A DNA stretch of 28,899 nt, from assembly GCA_036386415.1 (NCBI GenBank), contig DASVVT010000097.1, positions 1-28,899 on the forward strand, given 5' to 3'. The translations under genes were made by a program, and so were the position numbers. Every line of letters begins with the position of its first letter. Position 1 is the first letter of the stretch. Shown here piece after piece: positions 15,592 to 23,612 of this stretch. A model generated the notes under the pieces. It searched no databases, was not told where the DNA came from, and saw only the letters and a list, made by a program, of their open reading frames with translations. This stretch comes from DASVVT01 sp036386415 (lineage in GTDB: Bacteria > Acidobacteriota > Blastocatellia > Pyrinomonadales > Pyrinomonadaceae).

Positions 15592-17108
15592 CCTGTTCTC
15601 CTTCCTTCGTATAAATAGACCTCTATGCCCGGCAGAATATTTTGCGCGCGCAGATTGTACATTTCGCCCAGATGTTTCTTCACCAGAAGGGTCTTCTCAT
15701 TCTCAAAAGAATGGATGACGAGCCAGACGCGCTCGCGCCCCCGGACAGTCTCTCGGATCATCTCACCGGCCTGATCTGCCGTCATCCCCGAGCCGGGAGG
15801 CGAGAACGGCACTTTCTTCACTGTCGGCAGTCTCAGGTAGTAGTCGAAAGGAATCTGGCTGAACGAGGGATAGAATAAGACCAGATCGTCCGGCTTCGCC
15901 GTCTGGTTGAAGTACGCGACCGCGTCTCTCCAATCGGTCTTCCTCTGCGTGCCCCAGTAGCCGTGCAGCCCTGATAAAGAGAGGAAGAGGATCAGGGCGA
16001 CGACGAACAGCCGCGCTGGCGCAAAGCGTATGTCCATCAAGCCTCTGGCCGCCAGTATGACGAAGGCTGGCAGCGCCGCGACGGTGTACTTGGGCAGAAA
16101 TATAGGCCGCATGAAATACGAGAGAATGAAGGGCACCAGAACGGGCACGAGCAGCCACGTGAGCAGGAAATAGATTTTGACCCGATCTGAAAACCAAGCC
16201 TGTCGATGCGCGTCATCGGATGAGTGTGAGTCTACGCCCACGCGCTTGAGTCTCCAGTGCGAGATGATGCAGAGCGTAATCAGAAGAAGATGAATCCATT
16301 GCAGGGAGTTTGAGAAGAGGTATTCGTCAAGCGTCAGGCCGAGCAGGCGCAAGGAGGGCGCGGGTATCCAGAAGCCCTGCTGCACGCGAGAGATTTGCTC
16401 GATCATGACAGGAACCCACGGAAGAAAGAGTGCGAGCGTGAGCGCCTGCGCGAGAGCCCAACGCTTGAGCATGCGCTTGAAGAGCCCTTTTGAAAGCAGG
16501 TAGAGCGAAAGGAAGAAGAGGTTCTGCGCGGCGATGATGAACCAGCCGTAGACTTGAGTGTAGGTCAGAAGCGCGGTCGCCGCCACGTAAGCGGCGAAGG
16601 CCAGCCCGCCGGACTCGTCCTTGAGCCACCTGATAAAGAAATAGATGGAGAGAAGAGACAACAAACTCAGCAGCGCATACATACGCGCTTCCTGCGAAAA
16701 CACTATGTGCAACTGCGAGACGGAGAGCAGCAGCGCGCCGAGCAGTCCCGTCCAAGGCTCGAAAAGCAGGCTCGCGACCTTGTACGCGACCAGTATCGAG
16801 AGCGCCGCAAACAGCACAGACAGCAGGCGCGCGCCCGCCTCCGAATCGCCTGCGAGCATGATCCAGTAGTGCAGGATCAGGTAGTAGAGCGGCGGGTGAA
16901 CGTCCTCGCGCGAGACCAGGTCGATGATGCCAGCCAGAGGCAGGCGGGCTAATGTCACGGAGGATGCTTCGTCGAGCCAGATGCTTTCAGCGCCGAGGTT
17001 GATGACTCTGAGTATGACGGCGAAGGCGAGGATCAGAATGAGCAGGAGAGCTATGATCCGTTGGCGAGAAGCGCAGGCTTCTTTTATAGATGGCATGCGA
17101 GACGACAC
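15588..17108 (-). CDS. GT39/PMT-like membrane glycosyltransferase
   Basis: This 506-residue GT-C enzyme is of the ArnT/PMT-like group. After TM1 (about 19-37) comes ESIWLDEASSV, with the catalytic-type Asp46-Glu47 pair. The second loop motif is DVHPPLYYLILHYW (69-82), and further on is FSQEARMYALL (about 137-147). All three are characteristic of GT39-like mannosyl or aminoarabinosyl transferases that use a lipid-linked sugar donor on the periplasmic side. About ten more TM segments follow, and a soluble C-terminal domain of about 100 residues ends the protein. It is 40 bases downstream of the receiver/ATPase gene and overlaps the next glycosyltransferase by 4 bases. Donor and acceptor are unknown. 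Confidence 0.8.
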   Translation of the reverse strand: MSSRMPSIKEACASRQRIIALLLILILAFAVILRVINLGAESIWLDEASSVTLARLPLAGIIDLVSREDVHPPLYYLILHYWIMLAGDSEAGARLLSVLFAALSILVAYKVASLLFEPWTGLLGALLLSVSQLHIVFSQEARMYALLSLLSLLSIYFFIRWLKDESGGLAFAAYVAATALLTYTQVYGWFIIAAQNLFFLSLYLLSKGLFKRMLKRWALAQALTLALFLPWVPVMIEQISRVQQGFWIPAPSLRLLGLTLDEYLFSNSLQWIHLLLITLCIISHWRLKRVGVDSHSSDDAHRQAWFSDRVKIYFLLTWLLVPVLVPFILSYFMRPIFLPKYTVAALPAFVILAARGLMDIRFAPARLFVVALILFLSLSGLHGYWGTQRKTDWRDAVAYFNQTAKPDDLVLFYPSFSQIPFDYYLRLPTVKKVPFSPPGSGMTADQAGEMIRETVRGRERVWLVIHSFENEKTLLVKKHLGEMYNLRAQNILPGIEVYLYEGRRTG

Positions 17109-17148
17109 GGCAGAGCAGCTTTTCTCAAGACGACTGCGGCAGCACTTA

Positions 17149-18024
17149 TCATCCTTTGCGGTTAATCATCACTTCATCATCGGGCGCGAAGGATTTGACG
17201 AGCTGCGTGCCGAGCGCGTCGTCTGGACGTTTGACCATCGTCAGCCGATTGCCGCGCGCGTTGTAGGCCACTTCGTCCATGATGTTATAGATCAGGAGCA
17301 CGCCGCGCCCCGAAGTCTTGAACAAATTCTCAGGGTCGCGCGGGTCTGGAATCTCGCGCACGTCGAAGCCGTCGCCCTCATCTTCGATGGTGAAGCGGGC
17401 TTCCTTGGAGGAGAGCTCGGCGGTGATGCGGACGAGCTTCGAGGGGTCGTTGCGGTTGCCGTGCTTGACGGCGTTGACGAACGCCTCGTCGAGCGCGACG
17501 AAGAGGTTGGAATTGTCCGGGTCGATGACGCCCAGCTTGGCGACGCGGTCGATCAGGTAATGGAGCACGCCGTTCATCAAACGTATGTCGCTCGGCAGCT
17601 CGAAATCTATCTTTTCGTGGACGTAGGGCAGCACCTTGAGGTCTTCGACGAAGCGAAGTTTATAGGCGAGCGTCTTTTCGACGATGCTGTAGAGTTCTTC
17701 CTTGTTGTAGGGCTGACGCAGGAAGTTGGCTGCGCCCATCTTGAAGGCTTTGACGATGCCGGGGTGCTCTGCCTCTTCGGAGGAGACGACGACGGGAACC
17801 AGGAGGCGCTTGCGTTTGATCTCGCTTAAGATTTCGATGCCGGAATCCGCATCGTCCGTTAAGTCCGAGATGATGAGGTCGAATTCATCGAGGTCTTCGC
17901 GCGCGAGCGCTTCCTGTCGGTCGCCTGTCGCCACCACGTCGTGGCCTAGCTCAAACAGAGCCTGCTCCAGCACCGCGCGCAACTCATCGTTGTCATCAAC
18001 GATGAGGATTCGTCGTTTTTCCAT
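17149..18024 (-). CDS. Receiver domain fused to RsbW-type ATPase
   Basis: The 291-residue cytoplasmic protein has two modules. Residues 1-120 form a response-regulator receiver with acidic pocket Asp10/Asp11 and phospho-acceptor Asp54 (LIISDL). The switch residue is Ser81 or Ser82. Where the nearly invariant Lys before Pro should be, the sequence reads FLRQPYN, so Gln104 replaces it. Residues about 145-285 form a HATPase_c_2 domain of the anti-sigma kinase (RsbW/SpoIIAB) type: N box LDEAFVNAVKHGN (178-190), G1 box DEGDGFD, G2 region TSGRGVLLIYNIMDEV. It probably controls an anti-anti-sigma factor or phosphatase partner that is not encoded here. It heads the unit with the two glycosyltransferases (40-base gap). 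Confidence 0.88.
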   Translation of the reverse strand: MEKRRILIVDDNDELRAVLEQALFELGHDVVATGDRQEALAREDLDEFDLIISDLTDDADSGIEILSEIKRKRLLVPVVVSSEEAEHPGIVKAFKMGAANFLRQPYNKEELYSIVEKTLAYKLRFVEDLKVLPYVHEKIDFELPSDIRLMNGVLHYLIDRVAKLGVIDPDNSNLFVALDEAFVNAVKHGNRNDPSKLVRITAELSSKEARFTIEDEGDGFDVREIPDPRDPENLFKTSGRGVLLIYNIMDEVAYNARGNRLTMVKRPDDALGTQLVKSFAPDDEVMINRKG

Positions 18025-18361
18025 CCGCCTTAGTTTCCGTTCAGCCCAAATTTACGAGGAGGGGAGGAGCGCCCGCAAAAACGCTTTCCGCTTGCGCTAT
18101 ACGACAAAGCACCCCAGTCGAGTTTCAATAATATCTAAATTGATCAAAAGGTAAAGGGAAATTGGGATTTAGGAAGCGTCATGCCATGTCGAAACAGCGA
18201 TTGCACGGCTGTCTCAGACCGTAGACAAGATGTCGTAGGACAACCGGAGCGAAGTTCAGATGCGAGAGCCCGCATGACAGGAAAGCCCCCATCCGGGGGC
18301 TTTCTTATCACCTGTTAGATACCGGAAAATTGACGCGGCATCTCCAACGGGGCTGCCCGTT
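18025..18361. other. Gap with terminator hairpin
   Basis: No gene is seen. GAAAGCCCCC (18281-18290) and GGGGGCTTTC (18295-18304) form a perfect 10-bp stem with an ATCC loop, followed on plus by TTATC. It lies 58 bases beyond the stop of the minus-strand lamin-tail gene and probably ends that transcript, though the U-rich side faces plus. An A/G-rich heptamer-like run is at 18148-18176. The part nearest 18025 should hold the promoter of the receiver/ATPase gene, but I see no clear -10/-35. Confidence 0.6.
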
Positions 18362-20422
18362 TCAAGGGACACTAACCATTGCCGCGACGGGCACGTCGCC
18401 GCTGCCGCCGAGCTTCCTGGTCGTGACCCCGCCCCCGCCGGATTTATTCACGTACCAGTTGCCGTCTGAAGGTCGCCAGACGGCAAAATCGTAGCGGCCA
18501 TCGCCATCATAATCTCCAGGTTGAGGTATATCGCCGTTAATCCCAAACCCGTCGAATAATACGGTGTTGAATCCGTTAAGACGAACCGACCATGCGCCGG
18601 GGCTCGGCTCGAAGAGGGCGAAGTCATCGAGGCCGTTCCCGTCGTAGTCGCCCGGAACGGGTACAGAGGTGCTGCTGCCGACACTCACTGTCAACGCCAT
18701 GTTATTAGTGCTCTTGAGAACGTGCCATGTGTGGTCGCTCGGACGGAAGATGGCGAAGTCCGTCTTCCGGTCGTTGTCAAAGTTGCCGGGTGCGGGAAGG
18801 TCGCCGGTCTTCCCCCACTTCTTGCTCCTCTGCGTGTCGTCGGAGCTTTGAATGTAGAAGAAGGTGCCGTTGGAGGGACGGTAGACGGCGATGTCCGTCT
18901 TGCCGTCGCCGTCGTAATCGCCGGGCGCGGGCACGTCCGTGGCCTGTCCAAACTGTCTGGTGAAGGTCGTGTTGTTAGAACTCCGGCGGATATGCCAGGT
19001 GGCATCCGCAGGGCGGAACACTGCGAGGTCTGTGACGCCGTCGCGGTCATAGTCGCCTGTCGCCGGCAGGTCGCCATTTTGCCCGAGCACCTGCGAGATG
19101 TTCGGCCCGGCAGCGCTCTTGATGGCCGTCCAATTGCCGGTCGTCGGCTTCCAGACGGCCAGGTCGGTCATCCCGTCGCCATCGTAATCCCCCCTGGCGT
19201 TCAACTCAAACTCGCCGCCGAGTTCTGTGTCACCCGTGAGCAGGTAGACCGACTGCGTTGCCGAGGGGAGCGCTTCGCCGTTGATGCGGAAGACGTATTT
19301 GCCTGCCTGCTGTATGCCGAGCAGGAAACGCACGTTGATGCTGGCTCCGGGCGCGAGCGGGTTGGCAGCCGTGACGGAGTTGACCGAAAGGCTGCTGTTA
19401 AAGCCACCGCCATTAGGCTGGCCGGGTGGCTGTTCCAACGTCGTGCCTCTCACAGTGGACGTGCCCCCGCCGCTCAGCGAAACCACCGCGTTCGACGAAG
19501 TACGCGGGCGCAGGTCAGCCGTGCCAGACGGCGCGGGAAAGGTCTTGATTTCCGTGATGCGGAAGCGCAGCCGCGTGATGGGGACGCCCGTCTTATTGGT
19601 GAACTTGCGGTGAATGCTGATCGTGCCGAAAGTGCTGTTGTTCGCCGGATCGGACGTGAAGTCGCGGAAGTGATTCGCCGGACACCCGGGGCACACGGCA
19701 GGCTCCAGGAGCGAGATCGCTTTCAGCCCGATCCGCCTGCGCGGGGAAGAGAGGTTTTCCGGGCCGGGAGTGCCCAGACGCTGGCCTGCGCCAGCCGACG
19801 TGCCGTTGGTATCAACGAACACAAAGTCAGATGAGTTGACGCCGGTGTCTTTCGGAAAACCACTCACGAGGTCGCGATAGAAGCTGTAATCAATAGAGAA
19901 GGGAGTAAGGGCGGGGTAGCCCGTTCCCTCTCTGTAAAGATTGTTCGCCTCCGAGCTAGAGCCAACAGCATCCAGACGATGGGTGAGCGTCCAATTCGCG
20001 GGATTGGCCGAATTGAACAGGGCGATACCAAAATTGTCTGGAATGTCTGTCGTGTAGGTGATGTCGCCAGTGGCGGTCGTGCTGTTGCCCGCCGGATAAC
20101 TGCTGAGACTATATCCGACGGAGTTGACGCCTAGATAGTGGCCGCGACCGGGAATCACCGTCCCGTTCGGGATGACGAATCTGGACATGCCATCAGATGC
20201 CACGAGCGCGTAACCCGTTGAGCCGTCCGAAGTCTGCACGGTGTGGTCTGCGCCGCTGTTGTTGTAAATCTCTATGAACTCATCGTTCGCGCCGTTCGGG
20301 CCGCGCAGGCGAAACTCGCTGATGATAAGATTATTCGCGGGCGCACTATTAACGTCGGCGGACGCGCTCTGCCGTGCCGCGAAGATCAAGCCTATGACGA
20401 GCAGAGCGAACAGCGCTCTCAT
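18362..20422 (-). CDS. Secreted lamin-tail domain protein with six VCBS repeats
   Basis: I place the start at MRALFALLVIGLIFAARQSASA (20422), a good signal peptide; the frame is also open to an ATG at 20476. The mature protein begins with a lamin-tail (LTD) domain, about residues 28-190: NLIISEFRLRGPNGANDEFIEIYNNSG, YALVASDG, GHYLGVNS. A beta-rich middle region carries a CPGCP motif. From about residue 410, six repeats of about 45 residues (GDYDGDGxTDLAVxRPSxGTW...GxxGDxPxP) form an FG-GAP/VCBS propeller-like block. It is presumably extracellular or surface-attached. Bacterial LTD proteins are often linked to secreted nucleases or adhesins, but no nuclease is fused here. A dyad operator with a -10 lies just upstream (20504-20551). 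The repeats are paralogous to those at 2-460. Confidence 0.85.
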   Translation of the reverse strand: MRALFALLVIGLIFAARQSASADVNSAPANNLIISEFRLRGPNGANDEFIEIYNNSGADHTVQTSDGSTGYALVASDGMSRFVIPNGTVIPGRGHYLGVNSVGYSLSSYPAGNSTTATGDITYTTDIPDNFGIALFNSANPANWTLTHRLDAVGSSSEANNLYREGTGYPALTPFSIDYSFYRDLVSGFPKDTGVNSSDFVFVDTNGTSAGAGQRLGTPGPENLSSPRRRIGLKAISLLEPAVCPGCPANHFRDFTSDPANNSTFGTISIHRKFTNKTGVPITRLRFRITEIKTFPAPSGTADLRPRTSSNAVVSLSGGGTSTVRGTTLEQPPGQPNGGGFNSSLSVNSVTAANPLAPGASINVRFLLGIQQAGKYVFRINGEALPSATQSVYLLTGDTELGGEFELNARGDYDGDGMTDLAVWKPTTGNWTAIKSAAGPNISQVLGQNGDLPATGDYDRDGVTDLAVFRPADATWHIRRSSNNTTFTRQFGQATDVPAPGDYDGDGKTDIAVYRPSNGTFFYIQSSDDTQRSKKWGKTGDLPAPGNFDNDRKTDFAIFRPSDHTWHVLKSTNNMALTVSVGSSTSVPVPGDYDGNGLDDFALFEPSPGAWSVRLNGFNTVLFDGFGINGDIPQPGDYDGDGRYDFAVWRPSDGNWYVNKSGGGGVTTRKLGGSGDVPVAAMVSVP

Positions 20423-20503
20423 TATTATTGTTTGTTCTCTTGATTCTGTTGATCGCATTTCTCTTAAAATCTCCATTTCGTAATATCAAATCGTCTGCGT
20501 GTA

Positions 20504-20551
20504 TAGATACGCGAAGCAGAGTGGAGCGTCACCACCTGCATAAGTGGCAAA
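20504..20551 (-). promoter_or_regulatory. Operator copy 1 and promoter of the lamin-tail gene
   Basis: The dyad is TCACCACCTG-CAT-AAGTGGC at 20529-20551 on plus. Read on minus it ends in GTGACG (20532-20527), and 17 bases later comes TATCTA (20509-20504), a plausible -10. That predicts a start near 20497 and a leader of about 75 bases to the ATG at 20422. The dyad overlaps the -35, as for a class II activator site. Confidence 0.6.
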
Positions 20552-20725
20552 TCTGGTCGGGAGAAACCTGTGTCGAAGAGATTGCGACGCACGCTTTATG
20601 AGTTGATATGCAGGGGGTTGCCAGTGAATCTAATGTTTTCCGGTGATGTGAGGATGGGCTCGCGGGTCGCCGCCCCAGAACCAGTACGAAGTGATGCGCC
20701 GGAGGGCTTCAACTGTGGGCGGTTA

Positions 20726-20748
20726 TCACTACCTGCTCAGGTAGTGGC
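20726..20748 (-). promoter_or_regulatory. Operator copy 2, distal site without -10
   Basis: TCACTACCTG-CTC-AGGTAGT is the most symmetric copy: CACTACCTG and CAGGTAGTG form 9-bp perfect arms around CT. It is 41 bases past the stop of the small CxxC protein gene and 197 bases upstream of copy 1. No -10-like hexamer follows at 17-18 bases on minus, so it may be an auxiliary upstream site for the lamin-tail gene. The rest of 20552-20788 shows no gene. Confidence 0.55.
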
Positions 20749-20788
20749 TTCGCCTGGATGAATGATCTCAAGGTGAGCGAAGGGTGGT

Positions 20789-21178
20789 TTAAGCGATCAT
20801 CAATTCTCCTGTCGCCGTGTGCGCCTCCAACACACATACTCTTTCGAGAAGTGAATCGAGGCAGATGAGCAAAGCGCCTTCAGCGGTCGCGCTAAAATGA
20901 ACCTCTCCGGTCTCAGCCCAGCGATAGAGCATGCGGAAGGTGATGTCTGCCATGGCCGTGGCGGCAAACGCCGATACCATCCTGAACCCTTTGCCGCACG
21001 TAGGGCACCACTGCGCCGCGCTGTGACGCACGCCAGTCGTATAAGCATGGCCGGGCTCAAGGGTGATCTCCATGCTCGACATCATGACGGGCTTGCGGCG
21101 CTCCTGCACGTATGCGTAGCCTATTTTTTGCGCTCCCGTTATCGCCATCGTCAGTTCTTCAAGCTGTTCGAGTAACAT
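20789..21178 (-). CDS. Small CxxC protein with helix-turn-helix-like C-terminus
   Basis: The 129-residue protein has a beta-rich N-terminus, then QWCPTCGKGFRMV (CxxC near residue 60). The segment after it, AFAATAMADITFRMLYRWAETGEVHFSATAEGALLICLDSLL, reads like a MerR/excisionase-type (HTH_17) DNA-binding unit: residues in the helix, then YRWxExGxVHF and a LLICLDSL strand/helix. I infer a small DNA-binding regulator; only two metal-ligand Cys are present, so zinc binding would need partners or dimerisation. A very strong ribosome-binding site (AAGGAGGAGGAGG, ending about 6 bases before ATG) fixes the start at 21178. Operator copy 3 with a -10 lies upstream, giving a 73-base leader. The family is not firmly identified. 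Confidence 0.7.
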   Translation of the reverse strand: MLLEQLEELTMAITGAQKIGYAYVQERRKPVMMSSMEITLEPGHAYTTGVRHSAAQWCPTCGKGFRMVSAFAATAMADITFRMLYRWAETGEVHFSATAEGALLICLDSLLERVCVLEAHTATGELMIA

Positions 21179-21257
21179 GTTCTTCCTCCTCCTCCTTCGC
21201 TACCCTTCCGCATCCGTCGGGTCGAAGCTTTTTATCGCTCGCCGCTTCGTGCGACAT

Positions 21258-21306
21258 TAAATACGCCTGATGGATCACTGCCGTCACCACCTGTGTAGGT
21301 AGTTAT
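21258..21306 (-). promoter_or_regulatory. Operator copy 3 and promoter of the CxxC protein gene
   Basis: The dyad is TCACCACCTG-TGT-AGGTAGT at 21284-21306. On minus, GTGACG (21287-21282) is followed after 18 bases by TATTTA (21263-21258). The predicted transcript start is near 21251. Confidence 0.6.
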
Positions 21307-21313
21307 GTAAAGG

Positions 21314-21362
21314 TTCTCCCCCTGTACGGCTTCTGAGGTCGGGAAGCCGTACAGGGGGAGAA
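21314..21362 (-). terminator. 20-bp perfect hairpin after the beta-helix gene
   Basis: TTCTCCCCCTGTACGGCTTC (21314-21333) pairs perfectly with 21343-21362 around a 9-base loop. It lies 27 bases past the stop of the beta-helix gene on minus, where it is followed by CCTTTACAT. It insulates that transcript from operator copy 3, only 8 bases away. Confidence 0.7.
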
Positions 21363-21388
21363 GAGAGAGGCCATACCTTGAGGTCTCC

Positions 21389-22318
21389 TTATTGCTGTGG
21401 GAACTGTTTGTCGGGCGCGCCGTCCGTCTTATTAGCGCCGATGGTGTTGTTGGTGTATGAGAGGATGCTGCCGCCCGCTGCGGTCAGCAATCCCGTGCCG
21501 TTATGTGTGACCGTCACGTTGCTGATTTGCACTGTAGCTGTATTGGCTCCGCTGCCACTGGCCTTGATCCCGTTCACGTTATTGGTCGTGACGCAGCTCT
21601 CCATCACTATCTCGTTAGATGCATTGGTAGCCAGAGCCAGGACGCCATTGGTAACGTTATTAGCCATGATGCTGTCGCGAACCGTCACCTGCGCGCTATC
21701 CACCACGGACAAGCCGTTTGCGTTACCCTCCAGCCTGGTGTGTTCGATAGATACTGTCGCCGCGCCAGTGGTGGGCTGAACCAGAATTCCCGCCTGAACG
21801 TTATCGCGGATGATCGTGTCCTTGACAAAAAGCTCGCTCTTGTCAGTTGGAGCAAAGTTAATTCCTCTTTGCGAGAAGTGTGTGATGCGGCAATCCTCCA
21901 CATGTAGCTTGCCGCCTGCAATGAAGGTGATCCCGTCAAGCCCAGACTCATTTCCGTCAATGGTGAGCCCACGAATCACAACCACATCCTTATCTCCCGC
22001 GTTCACGACGATACCGTTCGTCCCGGTTCCCAGGATGCCTGCGAATGATTCGCTGGCGTCGATGGTGATCGCTTTGGTGATCGTGACCGGCCCGTATGCG
22101 CCCGCATCAATGACGTTGATCTGCCCCCCGGCGCTCGTCTTCGAGAGCGCTCCGGCGAACGTCTTGCAAGGCGCGGTGCGGCTGCACGGATCCATATCGT
22201 TGCCGGTTCCCGAAACCCACGTCCGCGCCTGCGCCTGTGCCAGCGTACAACCCAGCAAGAGCATGCCGAGTGCCATCGTCGTTTTCATCATAAATGTGAT
22301 TCTTCTCATTTTTTTCAT
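21389..22318 (-). CDS. Secreted right-handed beta-helix protein
   Basis: Start is placed at the ATG at 22318, or 22309, which has a better-spaced GGAG. This gives MKKMRRITFMMKTTMALGMLLLGCTLAQA as signal peptide. The frame is open to 22411, but that part is not signal-like. The mature chain begins RTWVSGTGNDMDPCSRTAPCKTFAGAL, a common opening of pectate-lyase-like extracellular proteins. It continues as parallel beta-helix rungs with recurring G-I/L-V, NNVTNGV and N-ladder residues (VVIRGLTIDGNESGLDGI, LHVEDCRITHFSQRGINF, VTVRDSIMANNVTNGVLAL). There is no recognisable lyase or hydrolase catalytic set, so the role (polysaccharide binding or surface structure) is open. Operator copies 4 and 5 lie upstream. 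Confidence 0.8.
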   Translation of the reverse strand: MKKMRRITFMMKTTMALGMLLLGCTLAQAQARTWVSGTGNDMDPCSRTAPCKTFAGALSKTSAGGQINVIDAGAYGPVTITKAITIDASESFAGILGTGTNGIVVNAGDKDVVVIRGLTIDGNESGLDGITFIAGGKLHVEDCRITHFSQRGINFAPTDKSELFVKDTIIRDNVQAGILVQPTTGAATVSIEHTRLEGNANGLSVVDSAQVTVRDSIMANNVTNGVLALATNASNEIVMESCVTTNNVNGIKASGSGANTATVQISNVTVTHNGTGLLTAAGGSILSYTNNTIGANKTDGAPDKQFPQQ

Positions 22319-22468
22319 TCTCCTCTTTCCCGTCTGTGACGGTTGAAATTTAAAGTTAATGTTCAATGGAGCATCTCTCTCTTCCGTAGTCTGATTGACC
22401 CCACCTTCCAAATTAATCTTCTCCTGCGCGTAAGGGTTTCTGAAACGACCTCCGAACGCTGCATGCTA

Positions 22469-22516
22469 CAAATACTCCGAAGAGAACGAAGCGTCACCAC
22501 CTATGTAAGTGGGGGC
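22469..22516 (-). promoter_or_regulatory. Operator copy 4 and promoter of the beta-helix gene
   Basis: The dyad is TCACCACCTA-TGT-AAGTGGG at 22494-22516. On minus, GTGACG (22497-22492) is followed after 17 bases by TATTTG (22474-22469). The predicted start is near 22462 and the leader about 145 bases to the ATG at 22318. It is very like copy 1 (same GCGTCACCACCT flank and AAGTGG half). Confidence 0.6.
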
Positions 22517-22630
22517 TTTCAACCACCCGCATGGAGCGTTGAAAGGGAACGAACGCCTTTCGTTTGAGCGAGATGTGAAGAGTAAGGAGAGGGTTTGAAC
22601 GGCGCATTGCCTTTGTGTCGGTTCGGGGTT

Positions 22631-22653
22631 TCGCCACTTGGTCAGGTAGTAAT
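22631..22653 (-). promoter_or_regulatory. Operator copy 5, distal site without -10
   Basis: TCGCCACTTG-GTC-AGGTAGT lies 137 bases upstream of copy 4. The half nearest the gene is diverged and no -10 follows at 17-18 bases. Like copy 2 it would be an upstream auxiliary site. The rest of 22412-22806 shows no convincing gene. Confidence 0.5.
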
Positions 22654-22806
22654 ACAGAGCGACAGGGCAAGCCTTTCCCAACTGCGAGGCGTTTGCCTTG
22701 AGTGATTCAATTCTTCCTGATTCGCAGGTCAGGAAGGTGGACTTGCCCACGCCGCTCTTTTGTTCGTTGCGTGAGCGATCATCACTTACCGGCAATAGAT
22801 AAAGAG

Positions 22807-22845
22807 GAGCGGCCAGCGAAGATACTCTTCTGTCGCTGGCCGCTC
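22807..22845 (-). terminator. Terminator-like hairpin after the response regulator
   Basis: GAGCGGCCAGCGA (22807-22819) and TCGCTGGCCGCTC (22833-22845) form a perfect 13-bp stem around a 13-base loop, followed on minus by CTCTTTATC. It lies 38 bases past the stop of the response-regulator gene. Confidence 0.75.
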
Positions 22846-22882
22846 GGTAATTGCTGAAGGCTGATTGTGGTAGGCTCTCGGA

Positions 22883-23572
22883 TCAGTTGACGAGGCGGTC
22901 GCGCAGCGCTTTGGCGACCGCTTCTGACTTGGAGTGGACTTGCAGCTTCTCGTAGATGCGCCGCATGTGAAACGAGACGGTGTTGATGCTGACATTCAGC
23001 TCTAAGGCCGCAGTCTTGTAGTTGTGGCCTTCGACGAGCAGCTTCAAAAGGCGCGTCTCGTGCGGCGTCAGCTCGTAGTCGGCGCGTTCGGGTGGGCGTA
23101 TGTCGCGAAAGAGCGCGATCACGCGACGCGCGACTTCGGGCGACATTGGCGAGCCTCCCTCGACCGCCTCCCTGAGGCTTTCGAGCAGGCGCACTGGCGG
23201 CGTCTTCTTCAGCAGGTAGCCGCATGCCCCTGCGCACAGAGCATCAAAGATGCGCTCGTCGTCGTCATAGACGGTCAGCATCAGGAGCAGCATGGCCGGA
23301 TAGCGCTCTTTGAGGATGCGCATCCCCTCAATGCCGGACATGCCTGGCAACTGTATGTCGCAGAGCACTATGTCCGGCACGTCAAAACTGATCTTCGAGA
23401 GCGCTTCCTCCATCGAGCGGAAGCTTCCCGTGCAGCGAAACCCTTCGGTTCCGCCAATCAACATCGCCAGGCCGTCGCGAATCTCGCGCCGGTCTTCGAC
23501 GATGGCGACTTTGATCGTAGTCGGTTGCGGAGTCGGTTCCATCGCTCCCTGATCCCTTATTTCTTCCAACAT
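22883..23572 (-). CDS. NarL/FixJ-family response regulator
   Basis: The 229-residue two-component regulator has a receiver at about 20-140. Its pocket is Glu26-Asp27, the phospho-acceptor is Asp72 (IVLCDIQLPG), the switch Thr is in MLTVYDDDE and the conserved Lys is in GYLLKKTPP. A LuxR/GerE helix-turn-helix fills about 163-226 (LTPHETRLLKLLVEGHNYKTAALELNVSINTVSFHMRRIYEKLQVHSKSEA). It would activate transcription as a dimer on inverted repeats. The gene follows the sensor kinase on the same strand, separated by 151 bases that contain a heptamer repeat and operator copy 6, so it can be transcribed on its own. An internal ATG at residue 11 is an alternative start. Its partner is almost certainly the adjacent kinase. 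Confidence 0.92.
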   Translation of the reverse strand: MLEEIRDQGAMEPTPQPTTIKVAIVEDRREIRDGLAMLIGGTEGFRCTGSFRSMEEALSKISFDVPDIVLCDIQLPGMSGIEGMRILKERYPAMLLLMLTVYDDDERIFDALCAGACGYLLKKTPPVRLLESLREAVEGGSPMSPEVARRVIALFRDIRPPERADYELTPHETRLLKLLVEGHNYKTAALELNVSINTVSFHMRRIYEKLQVHSKSEAVAKALRDRLVN

Positions 23573-23612
23573 AAGCCCCTTTCCACCCTCAAAGTCTTTC
23601 CGAGGTATGCAT

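Noticed and set aside
15830..16885. Further copies of the operator half-site (TCAGGTAGTAG near 15835 and 16875)
   Set aside because: Both lie inside the GT39-like coding sequence where they encode Tyr-Tyr-Leu runs, and the other half of the dyad is missing.
20423..20476. N-terminal extension of the lamin-tail gene to 20476
   Set aside because: It would add 18 charged residues before the signal peptide; no ribosome-binding site supports it. It is not excluded, because the predicted transcript start is near 20497.
22466..22795. 109-codon minus-strand frame upstream of the beta-helix gene
   Set aside because: It has no ribosome-binding site, its composition is unlike neighbouring proteins, and it would run across operator copies 4 and 5 and the promoter.
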